A stretch of DNA of 64,000 nt from Epiperipatus broadwayi (lineage: Eukaryota > Onychophora > Udeonychophora > Euonychophora > Peripatidae). Position 1 is the first letter of the stretch. Every line of letters starts with the position of its first letter. Below, piece after piece: positions 40,263 to 49,140 of this stretch. The stretch spans positions 3,677,478-3,741,477 of the forward strand of contig JAQFVV010006231.1 of assembly GCA_028023455.1 (NCBI GenBank), in the 5' to 3' direction. The translations under genes were made by a program, and so were the position numbers. The notes beneath the pieces are model-generated. The model was not told the DNA's origin. It worked only from the letters and a program-made list of their open reading frames with translations, and made no database searches.

Positions 40263-40315
40263 TTTTTTTTTTTTTTTGGTGAATAGTACTTTTTTTTTTT
40301 TTTGGTGAATAGTAC
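40263..40315 (-). repeat. LINE 3' terminus: two tandem GTACTATTCACC-poly(A) units
   Basis: On the LINE strand the end reads GTACTATTCACC + A14 + GTACTATTCACC + A15. The 12-bp terminal motif and its A tract are thus duplicated exactly. This marks the 3' end and resembles the terminal repeats made when reverse transcription starts on a slipped or templated tail. It is followed by mixed-composition flanking DNA (40040-40262). Confidence 0.8.
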
Positions 40316-40797
40316 TATAAACAATGGGTTTGATGCCTTCTGTAGGTTGGAGTTTCTGTGACAAATGATCACAGAGATATTGAACTGTGAAACAACTGAG
40401 ATGTAATCATACAAATTGAGGGATACCATAGGTTCCAGCATGTCATGTGTTTGAGATGGTAGCTAGTTTTACAAAAAACTAAGTTGTGCTGAATAGAGTT
40501 CTTGTTTTACTTTCAAAAAGAATTTTATTATTGCTATAAAAATTATTACATTTACTCTTTTGAGTCATTTTGCATATATATGTTTATATTGTGAGTAAAA
40601 AAAGATAATATGGTTATATACATATGGGGAACAGGAAGAAGGGAATAGTTGGCCAGTGTTTTTTTTTTTTTAATAATACAAATTAATTCCATTAAAGAAG
40701 TCTCTGAGTGTTTTATGTAGTCCATTTGGAACAATTGATTTCTTGGTATTTTGTTGTTCAAGAAGGTCAGCTGTCTTAACAAAATGATCTCTATTTC

Positions 40798-43700
40798 CTA
40801 TGTGGTTTGAAGAGAAAGGTTCAGTTCCTTCCATGAATGATTATAGGGATGTTGGGATGCTGTGGATTTTGAATAGTCTCCAAGTATTCTCATAAAGCAA
40901 CTTTGTTGATATAATTTCATCTTTTTTTTAATCTTGTTTAAAGTACTGATGAATATTGTCATTGCATTCGGTGGTGGGATATTGAAGGTGATTTTGCATC
41001 TAGTTATCCACAGTGAGTATATAATAAAAGTCGATATTCTTATGTGAATGAAGTTTCGGTCTTTCATGCAATCTTTAATAGACAGCATCTTATAAAAGTC
41101 CATTGAGGTATTTTGGGCTATCATTAGCCTTACAGATGTCAAGCCAGTACAGGATAGAATCATATGCTCAAAGGTTTCTTCCTCTCTATTACAGACAGGA
41201 CAGCAAGGATCTATGTTTTTTATAAATCTTCTGTAATGGAGGAAATAGTTTGTTGGAATTGCATTCAAGTTAGCCTTAATTAAAAAATCCAAGAACTTTG
41301 GCTCCATCCATAAGAATTTGAATAGTGTAGTAATTTTTTGATTTGTTACTCCAAGTTTTGGTCTTAATTGTGAAGGTTGGGGGTTCATTAATGAGTGGGC
41401 GGTCCATATGGAGATTTTGGTAAGAAAGCACTCGGAGGAGTTGCCATTGAATTTGTAAAGATGGGAGAGGATTTGGTCTATCCAAGAGGACTTCTCAGGA
41501 GGAGGCGTATCTGTGGGAGTTATTGGTTCTGTTGCAAGGATGCTATCATATTTTTGTATCAGGTTGACTACCACTGTGTGTGCTTTTTGATAGAATATTG
41601 CCTGAATGGAATGAAGGGACATTCCATTCTGTTTTCTATGGAATTGCATTTTTGCTGTGCTGATGGATGAAGTACGACCCTTCCAAAACAGTCGTGCACA
41701 TAGTCTGTAAACTTTGGATAGGAATATCTTGGTGATGGTAATGAACGGGAGATAATAGGCAATCTTGGCCATTACTTTCATATTTAACAGAGCGACCTTG
41801 CCCTGCAGAGATAAATAGACCTTCGAAAGCCCCTGTGTAAGGTGGTCAGCTTGTTCAATGATGGTATTCTGAATACTTTTGGTCATGGCGAGTTGAGATT
41901 TATATATAGGGAACCCCAAGAAATTTTGGGGCTCCGCAAGAAATTTGGAATGGATTTTTTTTCCATTTAATATTCGCCATGTAGAGGATTTGCTGTGATT
42001 AATGTGTAGTTGAGATGAGCTAGAAAATTTGTCCAGTAAAAGGTAAAGCGGTTGGAGATACTTATGTGATGGAAGGAATATTATGACATCATCCATATAT
42101 GCAATGGAGGTGATGGATTTCTTGATTCTTGGTATATGAATTCCAGGGAGGGAGTCTTCTATAGACCTTAAAAGATGGTCTATGTAGCATGAAAATAGCA
42201 ATGCACTAAGCGGAGACCCTTGAGGTATGGAGCGCTTAGGCGTGAATCCATCTGTTAAGGTTCCATTAAGTGTGAGGTGAATGAATCTGTTATATAATAG
42301 GTTATCTAGTATTTGTATGATCTGGGAAGGAATGTTGTATTTCCCTAGAAGTTCAAGCAGGATGTTGGGATTCACTGTGTCAAAGGCCTCAGCTATGTCA
42401 ATCTGGACTGCAATCGGTTTTGATAGTCTATTAGATCTGACATAGTCGAGGAGTAATTTAACTTCTGTCATGGCAGTAAGGGTTGATGAACCCTTTTTAG
42501 CATATTGATTTTTTGAAATGTTATGAATGATTTTGGACTCTATTTTCTCTTTAATGACTCCTTCTATGATTTTGAATAAGATAGGAGTCATTGATATCGG
42601 TCTAATGCTGTTGATGGAAGTGGGTTCCTTGTTTTTCTTCAAGAACGGCACCATTGCAATAGGGTAAAGATTAGGAATTACCCTTTTTTGTGTCGAGAGG
42701 TGTTTTATCATTCCCATTACAATCGGAATCACAATGTTGCTAAGATGGAGAAGCATAAACTTAGGTATGGCATGTATACCAGGATGTACATGGTCAGGTA
42801 GGGCTGCTAAGCGATTCTTTATGTCAGTCTCTGTGATGCCATGTTTACCTATTGGAAAAATGTCATTCCAAGAGAGATCAACTCTGGGTTCACAATTTTG
42901 TAATCTTTCTTTAAAGGAAGATTCAATTTTCTGAAGCATATGAATTCCAGTATAATTGGAACCACTGATGATGATTGTTGAGGGCGTGGATTGTTTGGGT
43001 TTGTATCCTAATGCCCAACGAAGATATGCTCTAGTCCAACAATGCTGATTAGGTAGGTATATTTTGGATCTTTTAATTGCTATGTATTCTGCAATGGCCA
43101 CTTGTTTGGTCTTATATTGATGCTTAAGGTTAAGCAACCTTTCCAATGGCTCATTGTCGATGTTGAATGCATTGATTTGGTGAGAGATTTGTTCCAGCTC
43201 ATTAAAAAGCGTTGTAGGCCCTTTAGATCTTCTGGTGTGTTGTACTATGAGCGACTGTAGAATTCCCACAAGAGAGAACCAAGCTTCCTCCGGAGGTCTA
43301 GTGAGTATGTCAATTTTTTGAAAAAGAATGTAGGCCTCGGAGAATACCGCCTCAGTTGTGGAGGCACGAGTGAGGACTCTTATGGTATTGTTGGTGCTTA
43401 TTGTAGGGAAGTTTTGAAGCTGCAGGTCTGCAACTATGGCATGGTGGTCTGTAAAGGCTGCTGGCTGAAGATATGCTTCAATACAGAAGTGAAATTCTGC
43501 TGTATAAAATAACAGGTCTATTAGGGAGTGATGAACTTTCGTGTGAAATGAAAAAGCATTAGGAGGGAAATACCCTCTACCATCCAGAAATCCTCTGTTG
43601 AGGAGATGAAGATATTTTTTGTCATATTCTTCATAGGATAGATTAAAATCTCCTATTAATATAGCAGGTGCATTGTTATTGGAAGTCAGCATATTTATAG

Positions 43701-44082
43701 TGTTGATAATTCTTAGGTGAACTTCTTTATTATTGGGGGCATATACATAAAATGAGTTTATGTTACTTGATCCATATGTTAAGTTCAGAGCAATCAAGTT
43801 GTTGTCTTCGTAGAGCACTTTAAATTTATTGGGAGGGCACTTCTTGTTAATAAGCACTCCAACTCCTCCGGCAGCGGAGCTATTGATGGCTAATTTTAAG
43901 TAACCAAGTTTGCTAAGCTCTGTCTGGATATTATGGTTGGAGTGCTGGTGGAATTTGGTTTCTCCTAAGAATAAAATGTGAGGAGAAATAAAGGGGAAAA
44001 AATGCCTAATGGCATATACACGAGTGAGGGTGTTTAGACCTCTCACATTGATCCCTACTACTCTGCATGGCAGGTTATCCAT
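40798..44082 (-). CDS. LINE ORF2 protein: AP endonuclease, reverse transcriptase, CCHC finger (intact)
   Basis: This 1094-residue protein would nick target DNA and copy the element RNA at the nick in the nucleus. The endonuclease spans about residues 1-225, with catalytic-type motifs INVRGLN (Asn 12), GETK (Glu 41), GDFN (about 144), SLID (about 186) and TDHH (about 212). The reverse transcriptase follows at about 475-740: QIDIAEAFD (motif A, about 561), SIPQGSPLSALLF (motif B) and AYMDDVIIF (motif C, about 661). A thumb-like region comes next, then a C-terminal finger CPVC-x8-H-x4-C at about 961-978. There is no RNase H domain. I chose the ATG at 44082. An in-frame TTG one codon earlier is less likely. 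The ATG overlaps the stop of the upstream frame (ATGGATAA), so translation may be coupled. No stop or frameshift is seen, and catalytic motifs look complete. Relatives at 54.6-58.1 kb share the YMDD box. I infer recent activity or recent loss of it. Confidence 0.93.
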   Translation of the reverse strand: MDNLPCRVVGINVRGLNTLTRVYAIRHFFPFISPHILFLGETKFHQHSNHNIQTELSKLGYLKLAINSSAAGGVGVLINKKCPPNKFKVLYEDNNLIALNLTYGSSNINSFYVYAPNNKEVHLRIINTINMLTSNNNAPAILIGDFNLSYEEYDKKYLHLLNRGFLDGRGYFPPNAFSFHTKVHHSLIDLLFYTAEFHFCIEAYLQPAAFTDHHAIVADLQLQNFPTISTNNTIRVLTRASTTEAVFSEAYILFQKIDILTRPPEEAWFSLVGILQSLIVQHTRRSKGPTTLFNELEQISHQINAFNIDNEPLERLLNLKHQYKTKQVAIAEYIAIKRSKIYLPNQHCWTRAYLRWALGYKPKQSTPSTIIISGSNYTGIHMLQKIESSFKERLQNCEPRVDLSWNDIFPIGKHGITETDIKNRLAALPDHVHPGIHAIPKFMLLHLSNIVIPIVMGMIKHLSTQKRVIPNLYPIAMVPFLKKNKEPTSINSIRPISMTPILFKIIEGVIKEKIESKIIHNISKNQYAKKGSSTLTAMTEVKLLLDYVRSNRLSKPIAVQIDIAEAFDTVNPNILLELLGKYNIPSQIIQILDNLLYNRFIHLTLNGTLTDGFTPKRSIPQGSPLSALLFSCYIDHLLRSIEDSLPGIHIPRIKKSITSIAYMDDVIIFLPSHKYLQPLYLLLDKFSSSSQLHINHSKSSTWRILNGKKIHSKFLAEPQNFLGFPIYKSQLAMTKSIQNTIIEQADHLTQGLSKVYLSLQGKVALLNMKVMAKIAYYLPFITITKIFLSKVYRLCARLFWKGRTSSISTAKMQFHRKQNGMSLHSIQAIFYQKAHTVVVNLIQKYDSILATEPITPTDTPPPEKSSWIDQILSHLYKFNGNSSECFLTKISIWTAHSLMNPQPSQLRPKLGVTNQKITTLFKFLWMEPKFLDFLIKANLNAIPTNYFLHYRRFIKNIDPCCPVCNREEETFEHMILSCTGLTSVRLMIAQNTSMDFYKMLSIKDCMKDRNFIHIRISTFIIYSLWITRCKITFNIPPPNAMTIFISTLNKIKKKMKLYQQSCFMRILGDYSKSTASQHPYNHSWKELNLSLQTT

Positions 44083-44830
44083 CAACTCTTAGATCGCTAG
44101 TAAGTACCGCTTGCGGGCTGTTTAAGTTTGGAGAGGCAAGTTCAGAGGATTTAGGTGAGGGAACCATGTGAGCAGATGCAGGAGGTTGTAGGCTATAGGT
44201 AGAAAGGTCTTCTGTATTGGTGTCTGTTGGCTTAGAGTGAGAGTCCTGTGTATTAGAGTGTTTTATTTTCCTTTTTTTATCTTGCATAGTATTTGAGCTG
44301 TTGTAAGAGTGATTTTTTATAGTTTTATTTAAGTCGAAATTGGTTGAATTCATAGTTGTCTGTTCATCTTCCTCAGAACTGCTTTGTGCAAATTTTGTTG
44401 ACTTTCTTTTTTTGTTGTATAAGGTTTGTGTTATGTAATCCATATCTGTTTCTATGTCTGGATTAATCTGTATGTCATTGGCTTCACCTAACATTGACGA
44501 ATTCTGATGTGTGATATTTTGTGCTGGTTTTTGCATATGTTTCATGTTGTGGCTTGTGCTGGATGGTGTGGGTAAGTCAGAGTGTGATTGCTGTACCCGG
44601 GGTGGTTCTAAGAAATCTTTTGTTTGTTTGTTTTGGGAATTATAAGTATTTGAGCTTGTGGTAATATTTATTAAGTGTTTATCAGATGGCAAGTCTAGTT
44701 TAAGTTGCTGCCTTGTTTGGTCTCTGTAGCTGTTAAGGAAAACCTTTTGAATTAATTTGTGATGAGTTTTGAGAATTTGAGGCATGTCCTGTGGAGTTTT
44801 TTGAATTCGGATAAGTGGTTGTTTTTTTAT
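44075..44830 (-). CDS. LINE ORF1 C-terminal continuation in a shifted frame
   Basis: An open frame (whole extent 44075-44980) overlaps the end of the 672-codon ORF1. I take its real part to begin at a run of seven T (A7 on the coding strand) at 44822-44828. There ORF1 and this frame join if one A is removed. Downstream it encodes a polar, Ser/Asn/Lys-rich tail of about 250 residues with an acidic SSSEEDEQ patch and a basic KKRKIK patch. The broken LINE at 54.0-54.6 kb encodes a comparable tail (DEDDD, then KRKNRNGK) after its zinc knuckles, which supports it as part of ORF1. It ends eight bases into ORF2. The break may be a mutation, a sequencing error in a homopolymer, or a functional frameshift. 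A separate protein starting at an internal ATG is less likely. Confidence 0.65.
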   Translation of the reverse strand: MKKQPLIRIQKTPQDMPQILKTHHKLIQKVFLNSYRDQTRQQLKLDLPSDKHLINITTSSNTYNSQNKQTKDFLEPPRVQQSHSDLPTPSSTSHNMKHMQKPAQNITHQNSSMLGEANDIQINPDIETDMDYITQTLYNKKRKSTKFAQSSSEEDEQTTMNSTNFDLNKTIKNHSYNSSNTMQDKKRKIKHSNTQDSHSKPTDTNTEDLSTYSLQPPASAHMVPSPKSSELASPNLNSPQAVLTSDLRVDG

Positions 44831-46751
44831 TCCGATTTTCAACAATTCTGAATTCTTCCGTGGTGTGGGTTTGTCCAGAGTCATCTTCTGGAATAAAGTG
44901 TAAATCGGATGTATGTTGATTCTTTGCCTGATAGTTAATTTGCTGCTGGCATTTGTGTGATCTATTTTTCTTATGACCACAATGAGTGCAGATTCGGGCT
45001 ATACAGTCCTTTATAAGATGCGTGCGGAGCCCACAGTAGAAACACTGTGGTCTCACTCCGATAAATGTAAGAATCATTGGCTCTCCATTAAGTTTTAACG
45101 TTGTTGGTATATCTGTTGGTTTGGAATTTTTATTTAAGTGTATATTAAATGATGCGGTGTTTGATAGTATGTGCCCATCAATTGGGAGATATTTAAAATT
45201 GGAAATTTTGCCAAAATCAGCGAGAAGTTCTTGTAGTTGAATGCCATCGAGACCCATTACGCAGTTTTTGATTTTTCCTGTAAGCGTTGCAGTTCTATTT
45301 AGATCTATATAAGTGATAAACCTATTCTGGATAATTTTATACGTGTTACGGAAGTTATTTCTGGGCGCATATGAAGAAAATTCGATTGCTATGTAGCGAT
45401 CATTAGGGTGAGTTAGAATTCGTTGTATTCCCTCACCAATGTTGTCTTTTTTAATGAGGCTACATAGCGCTTCGATTGGAAACTTATATAGTGAGCAGTT
45501 TTCATCTGTTATGGCCAGAACAAGGCTTTTGTCATTGCTATAGTTGGATAGTGACTTCAGTAGTTTTAATGGGATCGATTGATTGAAGCTTTGACTGAGA
45601 GAAGCATACTGTTCATCATTAAAGTTATCTGTGGAAAACTCAGATGGGAGAAGTGGGTTTTGTATTGTGTTGTTTTGCTGTTCAATCTCTTGTTCTATTA
45701 TATCTAGCATGGGAGAACTAAATGCGTCCGAGTAATTTGTATCATATTCGCTCTGAAGTGCGAAGTTTCCAGTAGAGCGGTTTTCATTTATTACTTTATT
45801 CATATTTGCGTTTTGATTTGTGCCTATTTTAGTTATATTTGCATATGATGGTTTAATTTGGGATAATTTATCATAACATGTCTCTTGTTGTTCTTGTAAA
45901 ACTTGTGAAATAGCTAGATTTAAGGGAGGTTCGGCTGCGGAAGCAAGAATCGGTGATTTGACTTTATTTGACTTAGCGTTGTGTGGATTTTTGATCAGCG
46001 CCTCTAGCGGAAGCGTGGGTTTGGAAGACGAGGAACCGCCGACTATTATATTTTCAATTTGAAGCTTTGCATTTTCCTTAAATTCTATTTTATTTCCATA
46101 AATTATTTTTTTTGCATCTTCTTTATTGTTTAATCTGTCTTTTGATTGTATTTCTAGTCTTGCCTGGCCATTATTTATGTTAGAATCCGATATGATTCCT
46201 TCACAAGGCAGAGAGCCGTTGTAATCATGAGTGTAAGTGGTTAGTCCATTTTGTGTAGAATATTCGTAAGTTTTGTTAAACGAAATGCTATTTTTTGATG
46301 TATTGTTTAATATTATATCAGGATTTTGTGTTTTTGTCTTTGATTTTTTATTATTTTTGATTTTTTCCGTTTTACTTTCAGAAAGAGTATCTTCGCCGCT
46401 TTCATAAGACCGACGGCCTTGACTATCAATGTAATTATTTTCCTCTATATTTAATCTTTGTTTGTTTTTATTTGTTTCAGTTGTTGGCATGGTCTTAATT
46501 GTTTGTGGTTTCATTTCATGTTGATTTAACGTTAATTTAGAAGTGATATCAGCATTATGAGTCAGAGGTTGCTCTTTTTGGTTTACGTTACATGCGCTTA
46601 TCCCTATGTTTACGCTTGGGCTTCGTAATTGCGATTGAATTTTTTCTTCATTTAAAATCTGAATATCATTTAACTGTTTTAATTTTTCGTTGTTATTTTG
46701 GGCTGTATTTGGATTTAAAAATACTTTATTTTTTGGTGGATGAGAATCCAT
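44733..46751 (-). CDS. LINE ORF1 protein with zinc knuckles (RNA-binding type)
   Basis: This is a 672-residue open frame from a clear ATG (46751). Its long N-terminal part, about 430 residues, is polar and low in complexity (rich in Asn, Ser, Lys, Gln). An ordered segment at about 445-565 holds FITYIDLNRTATLTGKIKN and LQELLADFGKISNFKYLP, possibly an RRM-like fold (inference). Zinc knuckles follow at about 570-601: a canonical C-x2-C-x4-H-x4-C (CFYCGLRTHLIKDC) and a second less regular CTHCGHKKNRSHKC. Such proteins coat LINE RNA and accompany ORF2 protein in the ribonucleoprotein. The last ~30 residues after an A7 run look non-native because the frame there has probably slipped. The real ORF1 may be about 890 residues including the shifted continuation. 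The frame is also open for 32 codons upstream of the ATG, up to a TAA at 46848-46850, and that stretch (IYLRERKLSLISEDKFPYL) reads like protein. Confidence 0.88.
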   Translation of the reverse strand: MDSHPPKNKVFLNPNTAQNNNEKLKQLNDIQILNEEKIQSQLRSPSVNIGISACNVNQKEQPLTHNADITSKLTLNQHEMKPQTIKTMPTTETNKNKQRLNIEENNYIDSQGRRSYESGEDTLSESKTEKIKNNKKSKTKTQNPDIILNNTSKNSISFNKTYEYSTQNGLTTYTHDYNGSLPCEGIISDSNINNGQARLEIQSKDRLNNKEDAKKIIYGNKIEFKENAKLQIENIIVGGSSSSKPTLPLEALIKNPHNAKSNKVKSPILASAAEPPLNLAISQVLQEQQETCYDKLSQIKPSYANITKIGTNQNANMNKVINENRSTGNFALQSEYDTNYSDAFSSPMLDIIEQEIEQQNNTIQNPLLPSEFSTDNFNDEQYASLSQSFNQSIPLKLLKSLSNYSNDKSLVLAITDENCSLYKFPIEALCSLIKKDNIGEGIQRILTHPNDRYIAIEFSSYAPRNNFRNTYKIIQNRFITYIDLNRTATLTGKIKNCVMGLDGIQLQELLADFGKISNFKYLPIDGHILSNTASFNIHLNKNSKPTDIPTTLKLNGEPMILTFIGVRPQCFYCGLRTHLIKDCIARICTHCGHKKNRSHKCQQQINYQAKNQHTSDLHFIPEDDSGQTHTTEEFRIVENRNKKTTTYPNSKNSTGHASNSQNSSQINSKGFP

Positions 46752-47230
46752 AGGTGTTTCATTTTCTGTAGAAGCTAAGTAGGGAAACTTATCTTCACTT
46801 ATTAAACTAAGTTTTCTTTCGCGGAGGTAGATTCTTTGTTGTGAACATTATCATTTTGAAGAATTTTTGTAGATTTTTTATATAAATATTGATAATTTTT
46901 AGCACATGCTATTTTAAATTTATATGGATTAGTATGGATTTTTTTTTTTTTTTGAAGTTATTGATGATTTTTTTTTATAAGGGTTAGTTCTGGCTTTCAC
47001 GCTACGAATATTTAATATGGCCGTTTCCATATTCGGCTGATTTTTTTTTATGTACCTTGGAATGCGGGATTTATTCCGCAGTTCCATGTGATAAATAATA
47101 AAATAAGGCTTACCTTATTCGAATACGTAATTTTCCTGTCTTGATTCTTGAAATTAAGGGAGATTTTAGTTCGATTTATGAGGGGCACTTTTATTTTGCT
47201 GCTAGTCACTACAGTGCCATAGATGGCGTG
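46752..47230 (-). promoter_or_regulatory. Presumed 5' leader/internal promoter region of the intact LINE
   Basis: About 480 bp upstream of ORF1 is richer in CG dinucleotides than the flanks and contains several short A runs on the LINE strand. LINEs usually carry an internal promoter here, but I see no specific motif beyond that. The 5' boundary near 47230 is a compositional estimate. Confidence 0.4.
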
Positions 47231-47239
47231 AGTTCTTGT

Positions 47240-48380
47240 TTTTGAAAGCTATTTAATTAATTTCTCAGCAATGTGTCATAGTGGCATATAGTTATAGTAT
47301 CTGAGAGTTACAATATATTTTACTTTTTATAAATATATATTTTTTCTAAGTGATGCAAAATGCCATAGGAGACATTAAACATTTTATAAAATTAAAATGA
47401 TCACGTTTTATTTTTTTGTATGTGTAATAAAATTAACATTGATATAAAAGGGGAGGGGGGTATTATTTACTAGTCTATTAAAATAACCATTATAGGTATC
47501 TGAGTGATGCTCCATGAATAGAATTATATTCCCAGTGTTACGTATTAAACGAATATAATTTATTTATATAACTTATTAAAATAATTAAAAAATATATATC
47601 ATATAATAGTTTACCATTTAAGAAAATTAATAAAATAAAAAATCAATCTATATATCTAGAAATAGATTATGTATTTTAATTTGAAAATATTAACAGTGGA
47701 AATAGCTAATAAGAAATTAAATTATGTTAGACTTTTCTTTTTTAAAAAAAAAAAAGTTTAGATTACAAATTTACAAAAAGTAATTCAATAACTTTAGATA
47801 ATGATTATTATTATTAACATACTTTTGGTCAGGTAAATGTTTTGCCTATGCTTATAATGCCTTTTAAATACTTGTTCCATCACATATTGACAGCATTTTA
47901 ATTATGAATCTGGTTATCTGATAGGGGAGTTGCTTTTTTTTTTTCAAATTGTCTGTAGTTTATAATAATCCAATTGTCTGTAGTTTATAATAATCCGGTA
48001 CCTATTTGTATGTTAATACCTATCACATGTTATGTAATTTATTATCTAATCAGAATTGGGTTTGTGCTCTAAGTTTGAATAACACAAACATAGCTTTTTT
48101 AAAATTTCAGAAAATGTGTAGTTCTTTAATTGATAAAGTGACAATCATATTAAATTATCTAATTATTAATAACTGTTCTCTATGAATAACGAATTAGTTA
48201 ATTTAAAAAATTAATTTAAAAAACGTTCTAATGATAATTCAATTGCTTTAAAGTAGATTAATAAAAAAAATTAAATCCAATATTAAAAAAACTAAATCAC
48301 ATTGTTATACGGAATATTTTTGTAGTAAAAATATTTCTCTGCAATAAGAAATAATTAATGCTTTAAGAAAACTTCTAATC
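47240..48380. other. AT-rich spacer with a 25-bp perfect tandem duplication
   Basis: No gene seen. A perfect 25-bp unit (AATTGTCTGTAGTTTATAAT followed by five more bases) occurs twice at 47947-47996. Confidence 0.65.
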
Positions 48381-49140
48381 CAGTGGTCTTCAACCTTTTC
48401 ACACCTGCGGACCAGCAAAAATAAGGATATGATTTCCCAGACTGACAGAAGTCTACAGATAAATTTTCTTAGATTTAAACTGCTTAGCCTTAAATGAGCA
48501 TAATTGTTATAACTGACCCAAACAACACACTAGTTATTGTGTATTGTAATGGTGTTGCTTATATTCACATGCTGAACACTCGTTCTAAAGTTGCACAATC
48601 ATACTGCTACAGAAAACAGTACAATAACAATCATTCTCATTAATGTGCCTGCATTGCTACATTTATTATGTCATTGTTAAAACATGCAAGAATAAAGTGT
48701 TATTCACTTGAATGTTGGAAAATATCATAGCTAGTGTAATTGCATGACAATGATTATAATAAATGTAATATATGTATTTAATGTTAAATATACAAGATGA
48801 AGTTATATATATGGAGTTTGTCTAATAAAAAACTTTTTTTTTAATTTTGAATTTTTTTAGAAAAATGATAAAAAATTTAACCCGCCCCCTCCATAAACAT
48901 CTGTGATAACCAGAAAAACAAATTAATTTATGTATCATTGATTAGATTTTCTTTTCGTTCTGTTTCTTTTTTTTAATTAGGTAAAAATGTGAAGAAAAAA
49001 TAAATAAAAATTATTTATATTAATTAAAAGTTTAAAATCTCATTATTTTTATTACAAACTTTCCTGCCAATCTGCACGGATTGGCAGAAAATTTCTGCAG
49101 CCCGGCACCGTGCCCGTGGACCAAGGGTTGAAGACCACTG
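48381..49140. mobile_element. hAT-like non-autonomous DNA transposon, copy 2, internally deleted
   Basis: It has the same CAGTGGTCTTCAACC terminal inverted repeats as copy 1 (27829-29066), and both ends align along most of their length. It is 760 bp long. Relative to copy 1 about 530 bp is missing at the junction near 48812-48825, where both ends of the gap carry a GGAG(A)TTGT-like motif. The right end has extra GC-rich bases just inside the terminal repeat. The flanking 8-mers (TTCTAATC left, AATTAATT right) do not match well, so the target duplication has decayed or the site was rearranged. It has no coding capacity. Confidence 0.88.

Larger units (their letters stand above)
40263..47230 (-). 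mobile_element. Near-intact LINE (family X), probably L1/Tx1-like, about 7 kb
   Basis: The element runs from about 47230 (5' end, estimated from a change in composition) to a repeated poly(A) tail at 40263-40315. Order on the minus strand: about 480 bp 5' leader, ORF1 with zinc knuckles, an ORF1 continuation in another frame, ORF2 with endonuclease, reverse transcriptase and finger, and about 480 bp 3' UTR. ORF2 has no RNase H domain. A C-terminal CCHC finger and a zinc-knuckle ORF1 fit the L1/Tx1 group, but clade needs a phylogeny. Three broken relatives lie at 2.9, 33.4 and 51.3-58.2 kb. I looked for flanking target duplications and found none that were convincing. Confidence 0.85.

Noticed and set aside
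41395-43512. Plus-strand frames inside LINE ORF2
   Set aside because: They are antisense shadows of the well-supported minus-strand ORF2.
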